A stretch of DNA of 63,727 nt from Muribaculaceae bacterium (GCA_017473615.1 JAFUKL010000026.1:1-63727), one strand, 5' to 3'; positions 25,520 to 34,601 are shown, counted from the first letter of the stretch. The notes: generated by a model not told the origin, from the sequence alone. A program made the numbers and translations.

Positions 25520-25672
25520 AAATAATTTGTTTAAAGTTTATAAATATTGATAGTAAACAGTATAAATTTACCGTCATTCAAATTTTTGGCTCAAAATTAT
25601 ACAAATTCAGCCGTTCATCCTACGTTAATCAATTAAAATTAGTTAAAATACATCATTTTTCCACATAAACAC

Positions 25673-25721
25673 TTAGAATCTGTTTAAATTTTATTTTGAG
25701 ATTATTTAAACAGATTCTTAA
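25673..25721. repeat. Dispersed repeat reduced to a perfect hairpin
   Basis: TTAGAATCTGTTTAAAT (25673-25689) is inverted as ATTTAAACAGATTCTTAA (25704-25721). Only the left end, mirrored, remains. It sits between the HipA stop side and the start of the T9SS protein gene. Confidence 0.7.
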
Positions 25722-25830
25722 ACTCATTTATTATCATTATTACGGTACTTAATGGCAAAAAACGGTACAGCGTAATGCTATTACGGTTTTAAGAAGCCCT
25801 TTTGCCTGCAAGTTTTTATAAAAGAAATGA

Positions 25831-27108
25831 TTATGAATTTACTCGTTCGATTCTATAATTTATTTCCTTCAAAATTCTGTTTGTCCATTCGTCACTTATG
25901 CCGACTAATTGAGCATAATGAGCATAATTTGATACAACTTCTTTCGCTCTGTTAATGATAGATTCTGCGCCCTTTATGTTATACCGTTTTGCGATTTGGA
26001 GCAAATCAGCTTTCTCTATATCTGCATTCTTGTTGTTTACAGTCATGCAATGACGATTGATATATCCCGGACCGGAAGTGTCGACCGAGAATGTAAAGTC
26101 ATATGCCGGTGCTATGTGCCACACGCCATCATCAGCCATCATAAAACTGAAGTTTTTGTTATGGTCATCAATATTTCCACTGAGTATGTTCATTGTCATC
26201 AACAAGAATAGTTGTGATAACTCAGAGGGAACAATACCAATGCAACATGCAACATCAAAGAGATCTTCATAACTATCAGACAACGGATTCATCGCTGCCA
26301 ATGTTTGGGTATGATTTTTTTTGTTGCCAACTCGATCAAAGCGTTCAGTCAAGAAATGCGTTGACGCTTCCCCTTCGAGAAGTCTTGATGGCATCATTTT
26401 CAGACCGGCATCTTGTGCCATAAGATAAAAACTATACTCAATGCGAGTGGTGGGCATGTGGAGATGCTCATCAAACTTTATAATCATCGGCACAAAGCCC
26501 GGCATTGGTGTGACAACTTGCCCCGAATAACACTCATTGGTTTCAGTATTGAGATTGATTATCGCTTTTGGGCGACGACCTCCTGCTGATGTTCCTACCT
26601 TAAACAGGCTCTCCATTATCAAGTCGGGCTGTAATTTCGCTTTGAATTTATGAGCTTCGTCCAAAGTGGTATGAGCCAAGTGATATAAGTCGGCAATTTC
26701 AACCTTGAAAGGACGTTCCATTTCTTCAGCCATTGATGGGACAAATTCCAATGCCCCCATCCCTCTGCGACCAATATATGTCAATCTATCGAGTGCCGAT
26801 AGATTGCGAGTGCTGATGTTGCGTAGTTTCGCCCATTCATTAAACACCTTATTACCCCAATGGTCGGGTAATGAATCGGCAATAAACGAAGGAAGACCGG
26901 CGAATAATTTGCCATTGTCGGCATATATCGGCAGTCCATTCTTTACAGATACGCTATGAATTGATGCTCGCAACGGAGCTATATCGTAGCCTTGCTTCAA
27001 AAACTCATCATCGAAATAGAAACATACCCTTTCGTTATATTTCTCTTTGTAGGTTACTAATGTACCTACTTTCGCATTCCAAAGGAAAACATCAAGAGTT
27101 TGTATCAT
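25831..27108 (-). CDS. hipA: HipA-type toxin kinase
   Basis: 425 residues, full length. HipA kinases phosphorylate a cell target (GltX in E. coli) and slow growth; HipB restrains them. Visible are the N-terminal HipA domain (LDVFLWNAKVGTLV and FAGLPSFIADSLPDHWGN), the GTSAGGRRPK loop (about 172-181) in the position of the autophosphorylation and ATP loop, the catalytic GNIDDHNKNF (about 311-320) and the metal-binding APAYDFTFS (about 333-341). All catalytic parts are present, so it should be active. It overlaps hipB by 4 bp. The target here is not known. Confidence 0.93.
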   Translation of the reverse strand: MIQTLDVFLWNAKVGTLVTYKEKYNERVCFYFDDEFLKQGYDIAPLRASIHSVSVKNGLPIYADNGKLFAGLPSFIADSLPDHWGNKVFNEWAKLRNISTRNLSALDRLTYIGRRGMGALEFVPSMAEEMERPFKVEIADLYHLAHTTLDEAHKFKAKLQPDLIMESLFKVGTSAGGRRPKAIINLNTETNECYSGQVVTPMPGFVPMIIKFDEHLHMPTTRIEYSFYLMAQDAGLKMMPSRLLEGEASTHFLTERFDRVGNKKNHTQTLAAMNPLSDSYEDLFDVACCIGIVPSELSQLFLLMTMNILSGNIDDHNKNFSFMMADDGVWHIAPAYDFTFSVDTSGPGYINRHCMTVNNKNADIEKADLLQIAKRYNIKGAESIINRAKEVVSNYAHYAQLVGISDEWTNRILKEINYRIERVNS

Positions 27109-27416
27109 TGTTTCTTCCTCCTCACATGTTTAGGGATGTACTTATTTATCTGTTTCAAAGCTATCGGTGGCATTGGCAATTCGGGCAATAGGTCGTTGAG
27201 CCGCAGCTCCATGCCGATTACACGTAAGAGCGAAATAAGATTATTTAATGTCAAATTCCGGTTTACACCCTGCTCAAAATGGCTGATTGTAGCCATCCCC
27301 ACACCCGATTTTTCCGCCATTTCTTTTTGACTGATTCGAGCAGCAAGACGATATTCTTTAATGCGTTTACTGAGCATTAATATAATTTCTTGATTTGTTG
27401 TAAATTCGCCATTCAT
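27105..27416 (-). CDS. hipB: HipB-type antitoxin, XRE repressor
   Basis: A helix-turn-helix protein with RIKEYRLAARISQKEMAEKSG and VGMATISHFEQG as recognition helices, and a proline-rich C-terminal tail (LPELPMPPIALKQINKY) that would contact HipA. It binds HipA and represses its own operon. I place the start at 27416: the open frame extends to 27464, but the -7 element (27442-27449) would then lie inside the gene, so a start upstream of 27435 cannot be in the transcript. Later ATGs at 27377 are possible. It overlaps hipA by 4 bp, giving coupled translation. Confidence 0.88.
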   Translation of the reverse strand: MNGEFTTNQEIILMLSKRIKEYRLAARISQKEMAEKSGVGMATISHFEQGVNRNLTLNNLISLLRVIGMELRLNDLLPELPMPPIALKQINKYIPKHVRRKKQ

Positions 27417-27421
27417 ATAGT

Positions 27422-27473
27422 CATACATTACCAATCTAACGCAAATATACGAAATAATATCCATATATTACCA
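27422..27473 (-). promoter_or_regulatory. hipBA promoter between two operator-like repeats
   Basis: On the minus strand -7 element TATATTTG at 27442-27449. Flanking it are TGGTAATGTATG (27422-27433) and TGGTAATATATG (27462-27473), 11 of 12 bases alike and 40 bp apart, in direct orientation. This fits HipB binding on both sides of the promoter. Confidence 0.6.
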
Positions 27474-27498
27474 TTTAACAAGTCAAAAATGTACATAA

Positions 27499-27525
27499 AA
27501 AAAGGAACTCGATTGAGTTCCTTTT
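27499..27525 (-). terminator. Terminator of tRNA-Arg
   Basis: AAAGGAACTC and GAGTTCCTTT pair around a short loop; on the minus strand a T run follows. It lies just after the tRNA. Confidence 0.8.
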
Positions 27526-27527
27526 AG

Positions 27528-27601
27528 TGATTCGCACAGGATTCAAACCTGTAACCTTCTGATCCGTAGTCAGATGCTCTATTCAGTTGAGCTAGCGAAC
27601 C
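27528..27601 (-). tRNA. tRNA-Arg (anticodon ACG)
   Basis: On the minus strand a 74-nt cloverleaf: acceptor GGTTCGC/GCGAATC, D arm GCTC/GAGC, anticodon stem TCTGA/TCAGA around CTACGGA, so anticodon ACG, and T arm ACAGG/CCTGT with TTTGAAT. Discriminator A. CCA is not encoded. Promoter at 27620. Confidence 0.97.
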
Positions 27602-27619
27602 ATTTCTGTTTTGCGACTG

Positions 27620-27627
27620 CAAAGATA
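27620..27627 (-). promoter_or_regulatory. -7 promoter of tRNA-Arg
   Basis: TATCTTTG on the minus strand, 19 bp before the tRNA 5' end. A TTTG at 27645-27648 is 17 bp upstream, slightly short of the usual spacing. Confidence 0.55.
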
Positions 27628-27677
27628 ATCATTATTTTTGAAACCAAAAAATATTTTGCCGAGTTTTTGAGGTAATA

Positions 27678-28973
27678 TTACTCCGATTTCATCTTTTCAT
27701 AAATCAAATTATAGAATTCTGCGAGCATATAAGCTCGTTTATTGTATTCCACAACCGTAGTTAACAGCTGAATATATTCATCGGTATGTGTCTTTTTGGA
27801 TTCGCTTAACTCTTCCATAAGTTTGTGTTTCTTTTCAATATCGGCATGTAACTCTTTAACACGATACCGGACACTGGCAAGTTCTTTATCAGTACCTTTC
27901 ACCGCAAAATTTTTCAGATCATAGCCGGCATTTACTCCTATCTGCTCCACCCTGCTCATCCACTTCATATCCACATTTCCATCGGCTACGGAAAAAGTCT
28001 TTTTCTGCTTTTTTACCTGCTTTTTCTTCTCAACACGGCTGTTACTGCCGCCATTGAACCTGTTTTCAAACAACTTACTGCGCTTGACATACAATCGCGC
28101 GCGTTCTTCATATAGTTTTCCGCGTTCCACATACAGTTTGCCTCTCTTTACGTATAAGTCGCTTCGCTCTGCATATAATTTATTGCGTTCCGAATGGTTT
28201 TTGGCTTTTCCTATTTTTTCGTCTGCTTTTCTTATATCTTTCTCTATTGCGCGTAATTTTTTATTGTCCAAATCCGATATTTTCTTATCCAGCTCAGCCA
28301 ACTCATGCTCTATAAGTTTCAGTTCTTCCTCAAAGTCATCCTCGGCGGCAGTATCCCAACCAACCCATGAGCCTGATATACTTAAGCTTTCAAGCCCATC
28401 CAATCCTTTCAAAGATCCACCTAAATCATTCAAACTCTCTATTCCGGACAAATCAATCGAGAAAACAGTACTATTTGACGGTATTGTTATAGAATAGCTC
28501 CTGCTTGTACGCTTTTCAGCTTTTCGTGACAATTCATCAAAACAATTCTGACCGATATTACCCACCATATAAACAACAGTGATTTCATCGCCCTCATCTA
28601 CACACATGTATAATTTGGAGTATTTTCCGTCGGCGGTCTTCACACCATACATATCGGTACGCTCATCATCGTTCTTCATTTTCATAATCACTTCCATGTC
28701 TTTCCCCACCGCCCTCAATTTACTCCGCACTTTACCTGCTGCCGTTTCATCAGCAGTAAGCACTTGTAATGAGTTCAGATCCTTGGCAACCTTGGATATA
28801 TTCAAACCGCCTATTTTTATATTGCTGTTCCCCATAGAATGCAACATACCTTTAGTAATATACGTTACATCCACTCCATCCATTGCCGCTACCTCCTCAA
28901 GCACTTTTTCTTGCGTATGCGCATTCATTAACACCATTCCGCAACACACCAGCATCAATATCAGTCGTTTCAT
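27678..28973 (-). CDS. DUF4252 protein with heptad coiled coil
   Basis: 431 residues when started at the Met giving a clear signal peptide (MKRLILMLVCCGMVLMNAHTQ); a longer frame to 29063 would overlap the anti-sigma gene and lacks a signal. Residues about 25-160 match DUF4252, a domain often next to ECF sigma genes in Bacteroidota (VTYITKGMLHSM, ELSRKAEK). A charged helical region follows, including a near-perfect heptad run at about 258-300 with repeating [EK]R-x-K/R-L-Y. The rest is mixed. Probably periplasmic. Third gene of the sigma operon; 13 bp after the anti-sigma gene. Confidence 0.8.
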   Translation of the reverse strand: MKRLILMLVCCGMVLMNAHTQEKVLEEVAAMDGVDVTYITKGMLHSMGNSNIKIGGLNISKVAKDLNSLQVLTADETAAGKVRSKLRAVGKDMEVIMKMKNDDERTDMYGVKTADGKYSKLYMCVDEGDEITVVYMVGNIGQNCFDELSRKAEKRTSRSYSITIPSNSTVFSIDLSGIESLNDLGGSLKGLDGLESLSISGSWVGWDTAAEDDFEEELKLIEHELAELDKKISDLDNKKLRAIEKDIRKADEKIGKAKNHSERNKLYAERSDLYVKRGKLYVERGKLYEERARLYVKRSKLFENRFNGGSNSRVEKKKQVKKQKKTFSVADGNVDMKWMSRVEQIGVNAGYDLKNFAVKGTDKELASVRYRVKELHADIEKKHKLMEELSESKKTHTDEYIQLLTTVVEYNKRAYMLAEFYNLIYEKMKSE

Positions 28974-28986
28974 AACTATATTTTTT

Positions 28987-29514
28987 TTAGAAATAAGAAT
29001 AATTCTCTTCATAAGGCATATATTCCACATTGTCGTTTGCCTCATTAAGTTTATCAGAGACAAGAATTAATGCCCTTGTAGCTTCAGTAAAAGCCTCTTC
29101 TTCTGTTTGTGGCACATAAACATTTTTCATCGGGGCAGCATCAGCCATATATACATTGTCCTTTGAATGCTTAAGCATAAAATGGATACCTATTACAAGT
29201 ATTAAACATACGCTTGCTGCAAAAGCTATAGCACTCCGCCATCTTGACAAGAACGCCTTACGATGATTATTCGCATTCTCATTGTCTATCAACATGGATA
29301 ATTCATCAGCAAAGCCTTCGGGGACATCCGTTTCACTCCCAATGCCATCAGCCGTTTCCTTTAACAAGGAAAACACCTCCTTATCGGCTTTTAAATCATC
29401 AGGCAAACTGTCATTCTCCGCGAAAAACTCCATCAGCAAACGCTCATCTTCATCTGACGACGTTCCTTCATAGAATTTATTCAGCAATAGCCTTATTTCT
29501 TTTTCCCTTTTCAT
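28987..29514 (-). CDS. Membrane anti-sigma factor-like protein
   Basis: 175 residues with one membrane segment (about 92-112, AIAFAASVCLILVIGIHFML). The cytoplasmic N-terminal part is acidic and helical (KEIRLLLNKFYEGTSSDEDE), the layout of an anti-sigma domain that holds the ECF factor; the periplasmic tail is about 60 residues (NVYVPQTEEEAFTEATRALILV). It starts 1 bp after the sigma gene. No zinc-binding HxxxCxxC is present, so it is not a ZAS-type anti-sigma. Role inferred from layout and position. Confidence 0.75.
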   Translation of the reverse strand: MKREKEIRLLLNKFYEGTSSDEDERLLMEFFAENDSLPDDLKADKEVFSLLKETADGIGSETDVPEGFADELSMLIDNENANNHRKAFLSRWRSAIAFAASVCLILVIGIHFMLKHSKDNVYMADAAPMKNVYVPQTEEEAFTEATRALILVSDKLNEANDNVEYMPYEENYSYF

Positions 29515-29515
29515 T

Positions 29516-30022
29516 TTACAGCTCCATTAATTCCGATTCACATAATTCTCTTAATCTCTTTCTTGCCCGTGACAGCAGCGTGCGCACATTAATGCTTGAC
29601 AACCCCGTCATCCGAGCAATTTCATCCATCGACAGTTCTTGTACACTTCTCATCAGCAGTATCTGTTTCTGACGATAAGGTAACTTTTCCAATTTCAACA
29701 TTATACCGCTTAACCGATTACCGTTCTCCAATAGAGCATCAGCCCGAAGATTCTCGTCTACGACATCGGCAGCATCATCTATCATGTTGTAAATATGCGT
29801 TGTACGCAAATAATCTATACAACGGTTTTTAAGAACTTTTACGGCAAAAGACTCTACATTAACCAATTCATCAAGGATTTCACGCTTGTGCCACAGGGCA
29901 ATAAACGTATCCTGAACCATATCTTTCGCTACATCGGCATCCCGCACTATCCGGTATGCAATGCGGAACAATGTCGCATTAAGCGGAATAATATATTGTT
30001 TAAACCGTGATGAATCCATCAA
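29516..30022 (-). CDS. ECF RNA polymerase sigma factor
   Basis: 168 residues, typical length. Region 2 is seen in FRIAYRIVRDADVAKDMVQDTFIALW (quoted in pieces: RIVRDADVAKDMVQD, then TFIALW) and region 4 in LPYRQKQILLMRS and MDEIARMTGLSSINVRTLL, with the helix-turn-helix that reads the -35. It directs polymerase to a set of target genes. The partner anti-sigma and the DUF4252 gene follow in one operon. The target genes and inducing signal are not visible in this window. Confidence 0.92.
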   Translation of the reverse strand: MMDSSRFKQYIIPLNATLFRIAYRIVRDADVAKDMVQDTFIALWHKREILDELVNVESFAVKVLKNRCIDYLRTTHIYNMIDDAADVVDENLRADALLENGNRLSGIMLKLEKLPYRQKQILLMRSVQELSMDEIARMTGLSSINVRTLLSRARKRLRELCESELMEL

Positions 30023-30113
30023 TCTGTTTCGCCGTTTCGTATTGTTTCTTTACCTCTTCGCCTATTACACGAACAACCGAGTCAAATGTTGCACTAAAAT
30101 ATCGTTTTTTTAG

Positions 30114-30121
30114 TAAATTTG
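30114..30121 (+). promoter_or_regulatory. -7 promoter of ATP-grasp-like gene
   Basis: TAAATTTG, 16 bp before the start codon. Confidence 0.55.
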
Positions 30122-30137
30122 CAAAAAATCAAAGGAA

Positions 30138-31325
30138 ATGCCTCAAATACGCATATTCAATCCCGAGCATGATTTAGCTTTGGCTTTCGGTGGCACTAAT
30201 TACACACCGCCGCCTATGGCAAGGCTTTTGCGACGAGACTTGCAAATGTTACCGTACTGGATAGCAAAACCGCAAGACAGCATATTGACAGAAAACGTCG
30301 AAGTGGATTCAGAATGGCTGAACACCCTTAACCGCATATACAACACAGATATATACATAAGCCCCATTAAGGACATTGACAAATTTGACAAATTTGAGCC
30401 TTGGGGCTGGAATCGTTTCCTATGGCACAGGTTGCAACTTGACGGAGTTCCGGCAATGGTTTTACCCCCGGAAGAAACAATCAAAGATATACGTGCTTTG
30501 TCACACAGACGAATCTCAATAAAAATTCACGAATTGTTTCATGAATATATTCCGTCTCTCCCCGACAATACACCGGAAGAAATAGACAATTTAGAAAACA
30601 TCTTATGCTTTGCACGACGACATCCTAATGCATACGTAAAAGCTCCGTGGTCATCAAGTGGTAAAGGCATATATCGTGCATTGGATATCGATGCCCTCGA
30701 CTTCATCCGCCGATGCAGCGGCATTCTGAAACGACAAGGTTCCGTATTGTGTGAGAAACCGCTGGATGCAATAACAGATTTTGCAATGGAGTTCAGTATT
30801 TCGACCGGGAAAACCGAGTTTATAGGTTATTCCTTATTCAACAATGACACACATAGCTCATTTTCGGGCGGATTGTTGCAATCCACACCACAATTACACC
30901 GGAAGATAGCCGAAACCCTTGGAAACGAAGAATTACTCTACGATGTAAAAATGGCAGCACTGAAGATTCTCGACACGCTCATTGCACCGCACTATAACGG
31001 ATATGCAGGCATCGACATGATGATATACCGGGATTCGGCAAACAAGACACAAATTAATCCATGCATCGAGCTTAATCTGCGCACTACAATGGGAGTTGTA
31101 AGCAGCATTATAGGGAACAAGTTGCTTGCCGAAGACTCTACCGGCTTATTCCAAACTGAGTTTCATAAATCGGTCATTACGCGCTCATATATCAATTCAC
31201 TTGAGAATCATAATAAACTGCGTATTTCCGATAACGGAAAAATAATAAGCGGAGTGCAGATGCTCACCCCGCTTTATCCCGGTTCGCAATATTGCGCCTA
31301 TATCAAAGTAAGCAGTTCACGATAA
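30138..31325 (+). CDS. ATP-grasp-like protein of Bacteroidales, unknown substrate
   Basis: 395 residues, soluble. The N-terminus, MPQIRIFNPEHDLALA, and the middle and C-terminal segments YVKAPWSSSGKGIYRA (about 170-185), CEKPLDAITDFAMEF (about 211-225) and INPCIELNLRTTMG (about 312-325) follow the order of an ATP-grasp enzyme: nucleotide lysine, glycine-rich loop, and a metal-binding E-x-N pair. Such enzymes join a carboxylate to an amine or thiol. I recognise it only as a conserved Bacteroidales protein of unknown substrate. The last 28 bp overlap the convergent maf gene. Confidence 0.7.
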   Translation: MPQIRIFNPEHDLALAFGGTNYTPPPMARLLRRDLQMLPYWIAKPQDSILTENVEVDSEWLNTLNRIYNTDIYISPIKDIDKFDKFEPWGWNRFLWHRLQLDGVPAMVLPPEETIKDIRALSHRRISIKIHELFHEYIPSLPDNTPEEIDNLENILCFARRHPNAYVKAPWSSSGKGIYRALDIDALDFIRRCSGILKRQGSVLCEKPLDAITDFAMEFSISTGKTEFIGYSLFNNDTHSSFSGGLLQSTPQLHRKIAETLGNEELLYDVKMAALKILDTLIAPHYNGYAGIDMMIYRDSANKTQINPCIELNLRTTMGVVSSIIGNKLLAEDSTGLFQTEFHKSVITRSYINSLENHNKLRISDNGKIISGVQMLTPLYPGSQYCAYIKVSSSR

Positions 31326-31891
31326 AGTTTCTGAATGGGCAGCCCCATTACATTATAATAGCTGCCACGCATGCCCGTTACACCTATACATCCTATCCAT
31401 TCTTGTATTCCGTATGCACCGGCTTTATCAAACGGTTTGAAAGTATCGATGTAATATGCTATTTCATCATCGGTCAATTCGGCAAAATCCACTTCTGTTA
31501 CACTGCTGAACGTTTTCTCGACATTCTTTCCCGTTATTGTCACACCGGTGATTACCTTATGCGTAACTCCCGATAGCGTTCTGAGCATGCTATATGCGTC
31601 ATCGGCATTTTGAGGTTTACCCAGCACCATATTTCCACAAACCACTACGGTATCGGCAGTTATAACAAGTTCATTCTCTCCCATTGTCTCACGATAGACT
31701 GCCGCTTTTTTCCTTGAAATGTATGCAGCAATCTCATCGACAGGTAAATCGTCAGGATAACTTTCATCAATTCCTTCAAGAACCCTTACGGCGAAATTCA
31801 CACCAAGTTGTCCCAGTAACCGGTGTCTGCGCGGTGAATTTGATGCCAGCACCACATCATATCGTTCTATATTCTTTAACGGATGTACCAT
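31298..31891 (-). CDS. maf: Maf-like nucleotide pyrophosphatase
   Basis: 197 residues. Maf proteins hydrolyse dTTP, UTP or modified nucleotides. Motifs: VLASNSPRRHRLL (about 14-26), ADTVVV (about 79-84), LGKPQNADDA (about 91-100) and the GVTHKVITGV loop. The open frame begins at 31900 with TTG, which would overlap kdsC; I choose the ATG at 31891, giving a 2-bp gap. The 3' end overlaps the convergent ATP-grasp-like gene by 28 bp. Last gene of a dnaB-nitroreductase-kdsC-maf series. Confidence 0.92.
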   Translation of the reverse strand: MVHPLKNIERYDVVLASNSPRRHRLLGQLGVNFAVRVLEGIDESYPDDLPVDEIAAYISRKKAAVYRETMGENELVITADTVVVCGNMVLGKPQNADDAYSMLRTLSGVTHKVITGVTITGKNVEKTFSSVTEVDFAELTDDEIAYYIDTFKPFDKAGAYGIQEWIGCIGVTGMRGSYYNVMGLPIQKLYRELLTLI

Positions 31892-31893
31892 AA

Positions 31894-32418
31894 TTACCAA
31901 CCAAAAGATCGTTTATCGGCAAGCCATTCCCCTTTTGCCTTCATTACTTGTTCCACTACATCACGCCCCACACCATAACCGCCATTATAAGGACTTATAT
32001 ACTTGGCTACGGCTTTCACTTCCGGCGCGGCATCGGCAGGCGCTACAGAAAGTCCTGCTGCAAGCATCACTTCCATATCGGGTATATCGTCACCCACATA
32101 TAAGACTTCCTCCGGGTTAAGTCCCGAGCGTTGCATCCATTCATTGAAATACGAGAGTTTAACACTTGCACCCATTATAACGTCCTTGATACCAAGTCCC
32201 TCAAAACGTTTCCTTACAGATTCGGTTCGTCCCCCGGTTATAATGGCTATTGCATAACCGTGCTTAACCGCAAGTTGCAAGGCATAGCCATCTTTAATGT
32301 TCACACATCGCATAGGCTCACCATTGGGATGCAATGGAATAACCGATGGAGACAATACGCCATCGACATCAAAAGCAAACGCCTTTATCTTGGTTAAATC
32401 ATAATTTATGGAACTCAT
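31894..32418 (-). CDS. kdsC: HAD-III phosphatase, KdsC-like
   Basis: 174 residues, right for 3-deoxy-D-manno-octulosonate 8-phosphate phosphatase. Motif [10 protein letters not shown] (about 14-22, nucleophile D), motif [10 protein letters not shown] (about 59-66) with Thr, and the Lys region plus motif III in [10 protein letters not shown] (about 109-118). The [16 protein letters not shown] segment fits KdsC. It would make Kdo for lipopolysaccharide. The nitroreductase gene ends 9 bp upstream. Confidence 0.9.
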   Translation of the reverse strand: MSSINYDLTKIKAFAFDVDGVLSPSVIPLHPNGEPMRCVNIKDGYALQLAVKHGYAIAIITGGRTESVRKRFEGLGIKDVIMGASVKLSYFNEWMQRSGLNPEEVLYVGDDIPDMEVMLAAGLSVAPADAAPEVKAVAKYISPYNGGYGVGRDVVEQVMKAKGEWLADKRSFGW

Positions 32419-32427
32419 ACCATAATC

Positions 32428-32967
32428 TTATTCCTGAGGACGCCATTCCCCTATATGCACACGCTCCCAAAGCATCTTCTCGGGATTGAATGGCTTTCGC
32501 TCCTCTCCTTTCTGACCAAGGGAAATAATACACTCCACCTGCATTTCCGGCGGTATGCTCAGCAAAGCCTTCACATAATCATCGGAACTTTCCTCATCAT
32601 CACGCATTCTGCCCCTGATTTGCACCCAGCAACTGCCAATACCCAAATCTTCAGCCTGCAACTGAACGAACGTTGCAGCAACAGCCGCATCTTCTATCCA
32701 AGCCTCGCTCTTCATGGGGTCGACAAGCACAACTATGGCAAGACTGCACTTCGCTATTGAACCGGCACCGAATTCCTTGCATTTCGACAGTTCTTCAAGT
32801 ACTTTTTTATCCTCGACGGTTACAAAATACCATGGACGGCTGTTCTTTGAGGTGGGAGCCACAAGTGCCGCTTCCAAGATAAGTTTCACATCCTCGGCAG
32901 GTATTTCATCCTCAGTATATTTTCTTATGCTACGGCGTTGCATAAGCAACTCATGAAAATTTTCCAT
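32428..32967 (-). CDS. Nitroreductase family protein
   Basis: 179 residues, an FMN-dependent oxidoreductase of the NfsA/NfsB-like group. N-terminal RRSIRKYTEDEIP (about 12-24) binds the FMN phosphate; LEAALVAPTSKNSRPWYFV (about 31-49) and DLGIGSCWVQIRG (about 112-124) complete the family pattern. Substrate not predictable. It lies between dnaB (44 bp) and kdsC (9 bp) in the same direction. Confidence 0.92.
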   Translation of the reverse strand: MENFHELLMQRRSIRKYTEDEIPAEDVKLILEAALVAPTSKNSRPWYFVTVEDKKVLEELSKCKEFGAGSIAKCSLAIVVLVDPMKSEAWIEDAAVAATFVQLQAEDLGIGSCWVQIRGRMRDDEESSDDYVKALLSIPPEMQVECIISLGQKGEERKPFNPEKMLWERVHIGEWRPQE

Positions 32968-33011
32968 AATTTATTTCATATTATTTTGTCATTCTATATA
33001 TATAAACCCAA

Positions 33012-34580
33012 TCAAAACGGAACCGGCTCTTCCCCTTTTGACATCAGAAAATCCACATTGCGGGGAGGCTGATTCTCAGGCATAGGTACATTCATATTTA
33101 TGCTGCCTGTATCAGCCGGTTCTTCATCATTCATTTTTGACTCATACGGTTCGGTATTACGTATGGAGTTATAGTTGTCATCCCAGTTATCAAAGCGTGC
33201 ATAGCTGCCGATAAAGCGCATTTTCACATCTCCTACACCTCCACTACGATGCTTTGCCAATATAAATTCGGCAAGTCCTCTGATATCATTGCCTTCACTA
33301 TCCTCCGATGCCTTTGTGTAATATTCGGGACGGTGGATAAAGCACACAATATCGGCATCTTGCTCAATTGCACCGGACTCACGCAAATCGGAAAGTTGCG
33401 GACGCTTGCCGTCAGTACGATTTTCGACACTACGATTCAACTGAGACAAGGCAATGATAGGAATTGACAATTCTTTGGCAAGCTGCTTTAAAGAACGGGA
33501 AATCATACTCACTTCCTGTTCGCGACTGCCGAATTTCATTCCACTCGCATTCATCAACTGCAAATAGTCTATAATGATGATTTTCACGCCATGCTCGCGC
33601 ACAAGACGACGCGCTTTGGTTCTCAATTCAAATACCGAAAGGCTCGGTGTGTCATCGACGTAAAGCGGTGCCGAATATAACAGTTTTATCTTATTCATCA
33701 ATTTGTCCCATTCCAACTGCGACAATTGTCCGCTTTTGATTTTCTCACCCTCCAACTCGCAAACATTACTGATAAGACGATTTACAAGCTGAATGTTGGA
33801 CATTTCCAATGAGAATATCGCCACCGGAGTATTGAAATTCACCGCCATATTTTTAGCCATTGAAAGGACGAAAGCCGTTTTACCCATCGCAGGACGAGCT
33901 GCAATGATAATCAAATCACTATCTTGCCAACCCGATGTTTTCTTGTCCAAATCATGATAGCCGGTCTGTAGCCCGCTTAATCCGCTTTCTCGGTTTGCGG
34001 CATCTTCTATTTTCTTGATTGCCTCACTGATTACGGGGTCAATCTGCGTAACATCCTTTTTAACATTATGCTGGGTTATTTCAAACAATCTGCCTTCAGC
34101 TTCCTGCAACAAGTCATCCACGTCATTGGACTCATCAAAAGCCTTACCCTCAATACTTGAGCAGAAACTTATCAATTCGCGCGCCAAATACTTCTGTGCC
34201 ACAATGCGGGCATGATACTCCACATTGGCCGCACTCGACACTCTACCCGTAAGTTCCGATATGCGTAACGGACCACCCACATCCTCCAAGTTCCCATCGA
34301 GACGTAATTGTTCGGTAACCGTAAGCATGTCTATAGGACGCTGCATTGCTCCGAGTGACTGAATAGAGGCATAAATTTTCTGGTTGCGCACATCATAGAA
34401 ACTCTCAGGCTTCAATATGTCACACACCACAACATAAGCATCTTTTTCAAGCATCAATGCTCCAAGTACCGCCTCTTCCAGTTCTGTATCCTGAGGCTGC
34501 AGCTTACCCATTTCAAGAGCAGGGTCTTTCTTCTGTGAATTATATCTTCTATATGGTCTTTGTTCCTCTGCCATACCCAT
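33012..34580 (-). CDS. dnaB: Replicative DNA helicase
   Basis: 522 residues. The hexameric helicase that opens the replication fork. N-terminal helical domain (QDTELEEAVLGALMLEKDAY), Walker A AARPAMGKTAF (about 228-238), Walker B VKIIIIDYLQLM (about 331-342), then EVSMISRSLKQLAKEL and RSVENRTDGKRPQLSDLRES, and the C-terminal GGVGDVKMRF. No intein is present. N- and C-terminal tails are somewhat longer than in E. coli. Promoter at 34602. First of a likely four-gene series with nitroreductase, kdsC and maf. Confidence 0.97.
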   Translation of the reverse strand: MGMAEEQRPYRRYNSQKKDPALEMGKLQPQDTELEEAVLGALMLEKDAYVVVCDILKPESFYDVRNQKIYASIQSLGAMQRPIDMLTVTEQLRLDGNLEDVGGPLRISELTGRVSSAANVEYHARIVAQKYLARELISFCSSIEGKAFDESNDVDDLLQEAEGRLFEITQHNVKKDVTQIDPVISEAIKKIEDAANRESGLSGLQTGYHDLDKKTSGWQDSDLIIIAARPAMGKTAFVLSMAKNMAVNFNTPVAIFSLEMSNIQLVNRLISNVCELEGEKIKSGQLSQLEWDKLMNKIKLLYSAPLYVDDTPSLSVFELRTKARRLVREHGVKIIIIDYLQLMNASGMKFGSREQEVSMISRSLKQLAKELSIPIIALSQLNRSVENRTDGKRPQLSDLRESGAIEQDADIVCFIHRPEYYTKASEDSEGNDIRGLAEFILAKHRSGGVGDVKMRFIGSYARFDNWDDNYNSIRNTEPYESKMNDEEPADTGSINMNVPMPENQPPRNVDFLMSKGEEPVPF

Positions 34581-34601
34581 TTCTTATTTATTTTCCACAT
34601 G

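Noticed and set aside
28054-29070. Long frames opposite the DUF4252 gene
   Set aside because: Antisense to a charged coiled-coil region; serine-rich nonsense sequence without family features.
29516-30022. A SusCD-type sigma/anti-sigma (FecI/FecR) regulon
   Set aside because: The second gene lacks a FecR domain and no SusC/SusD genes are near.
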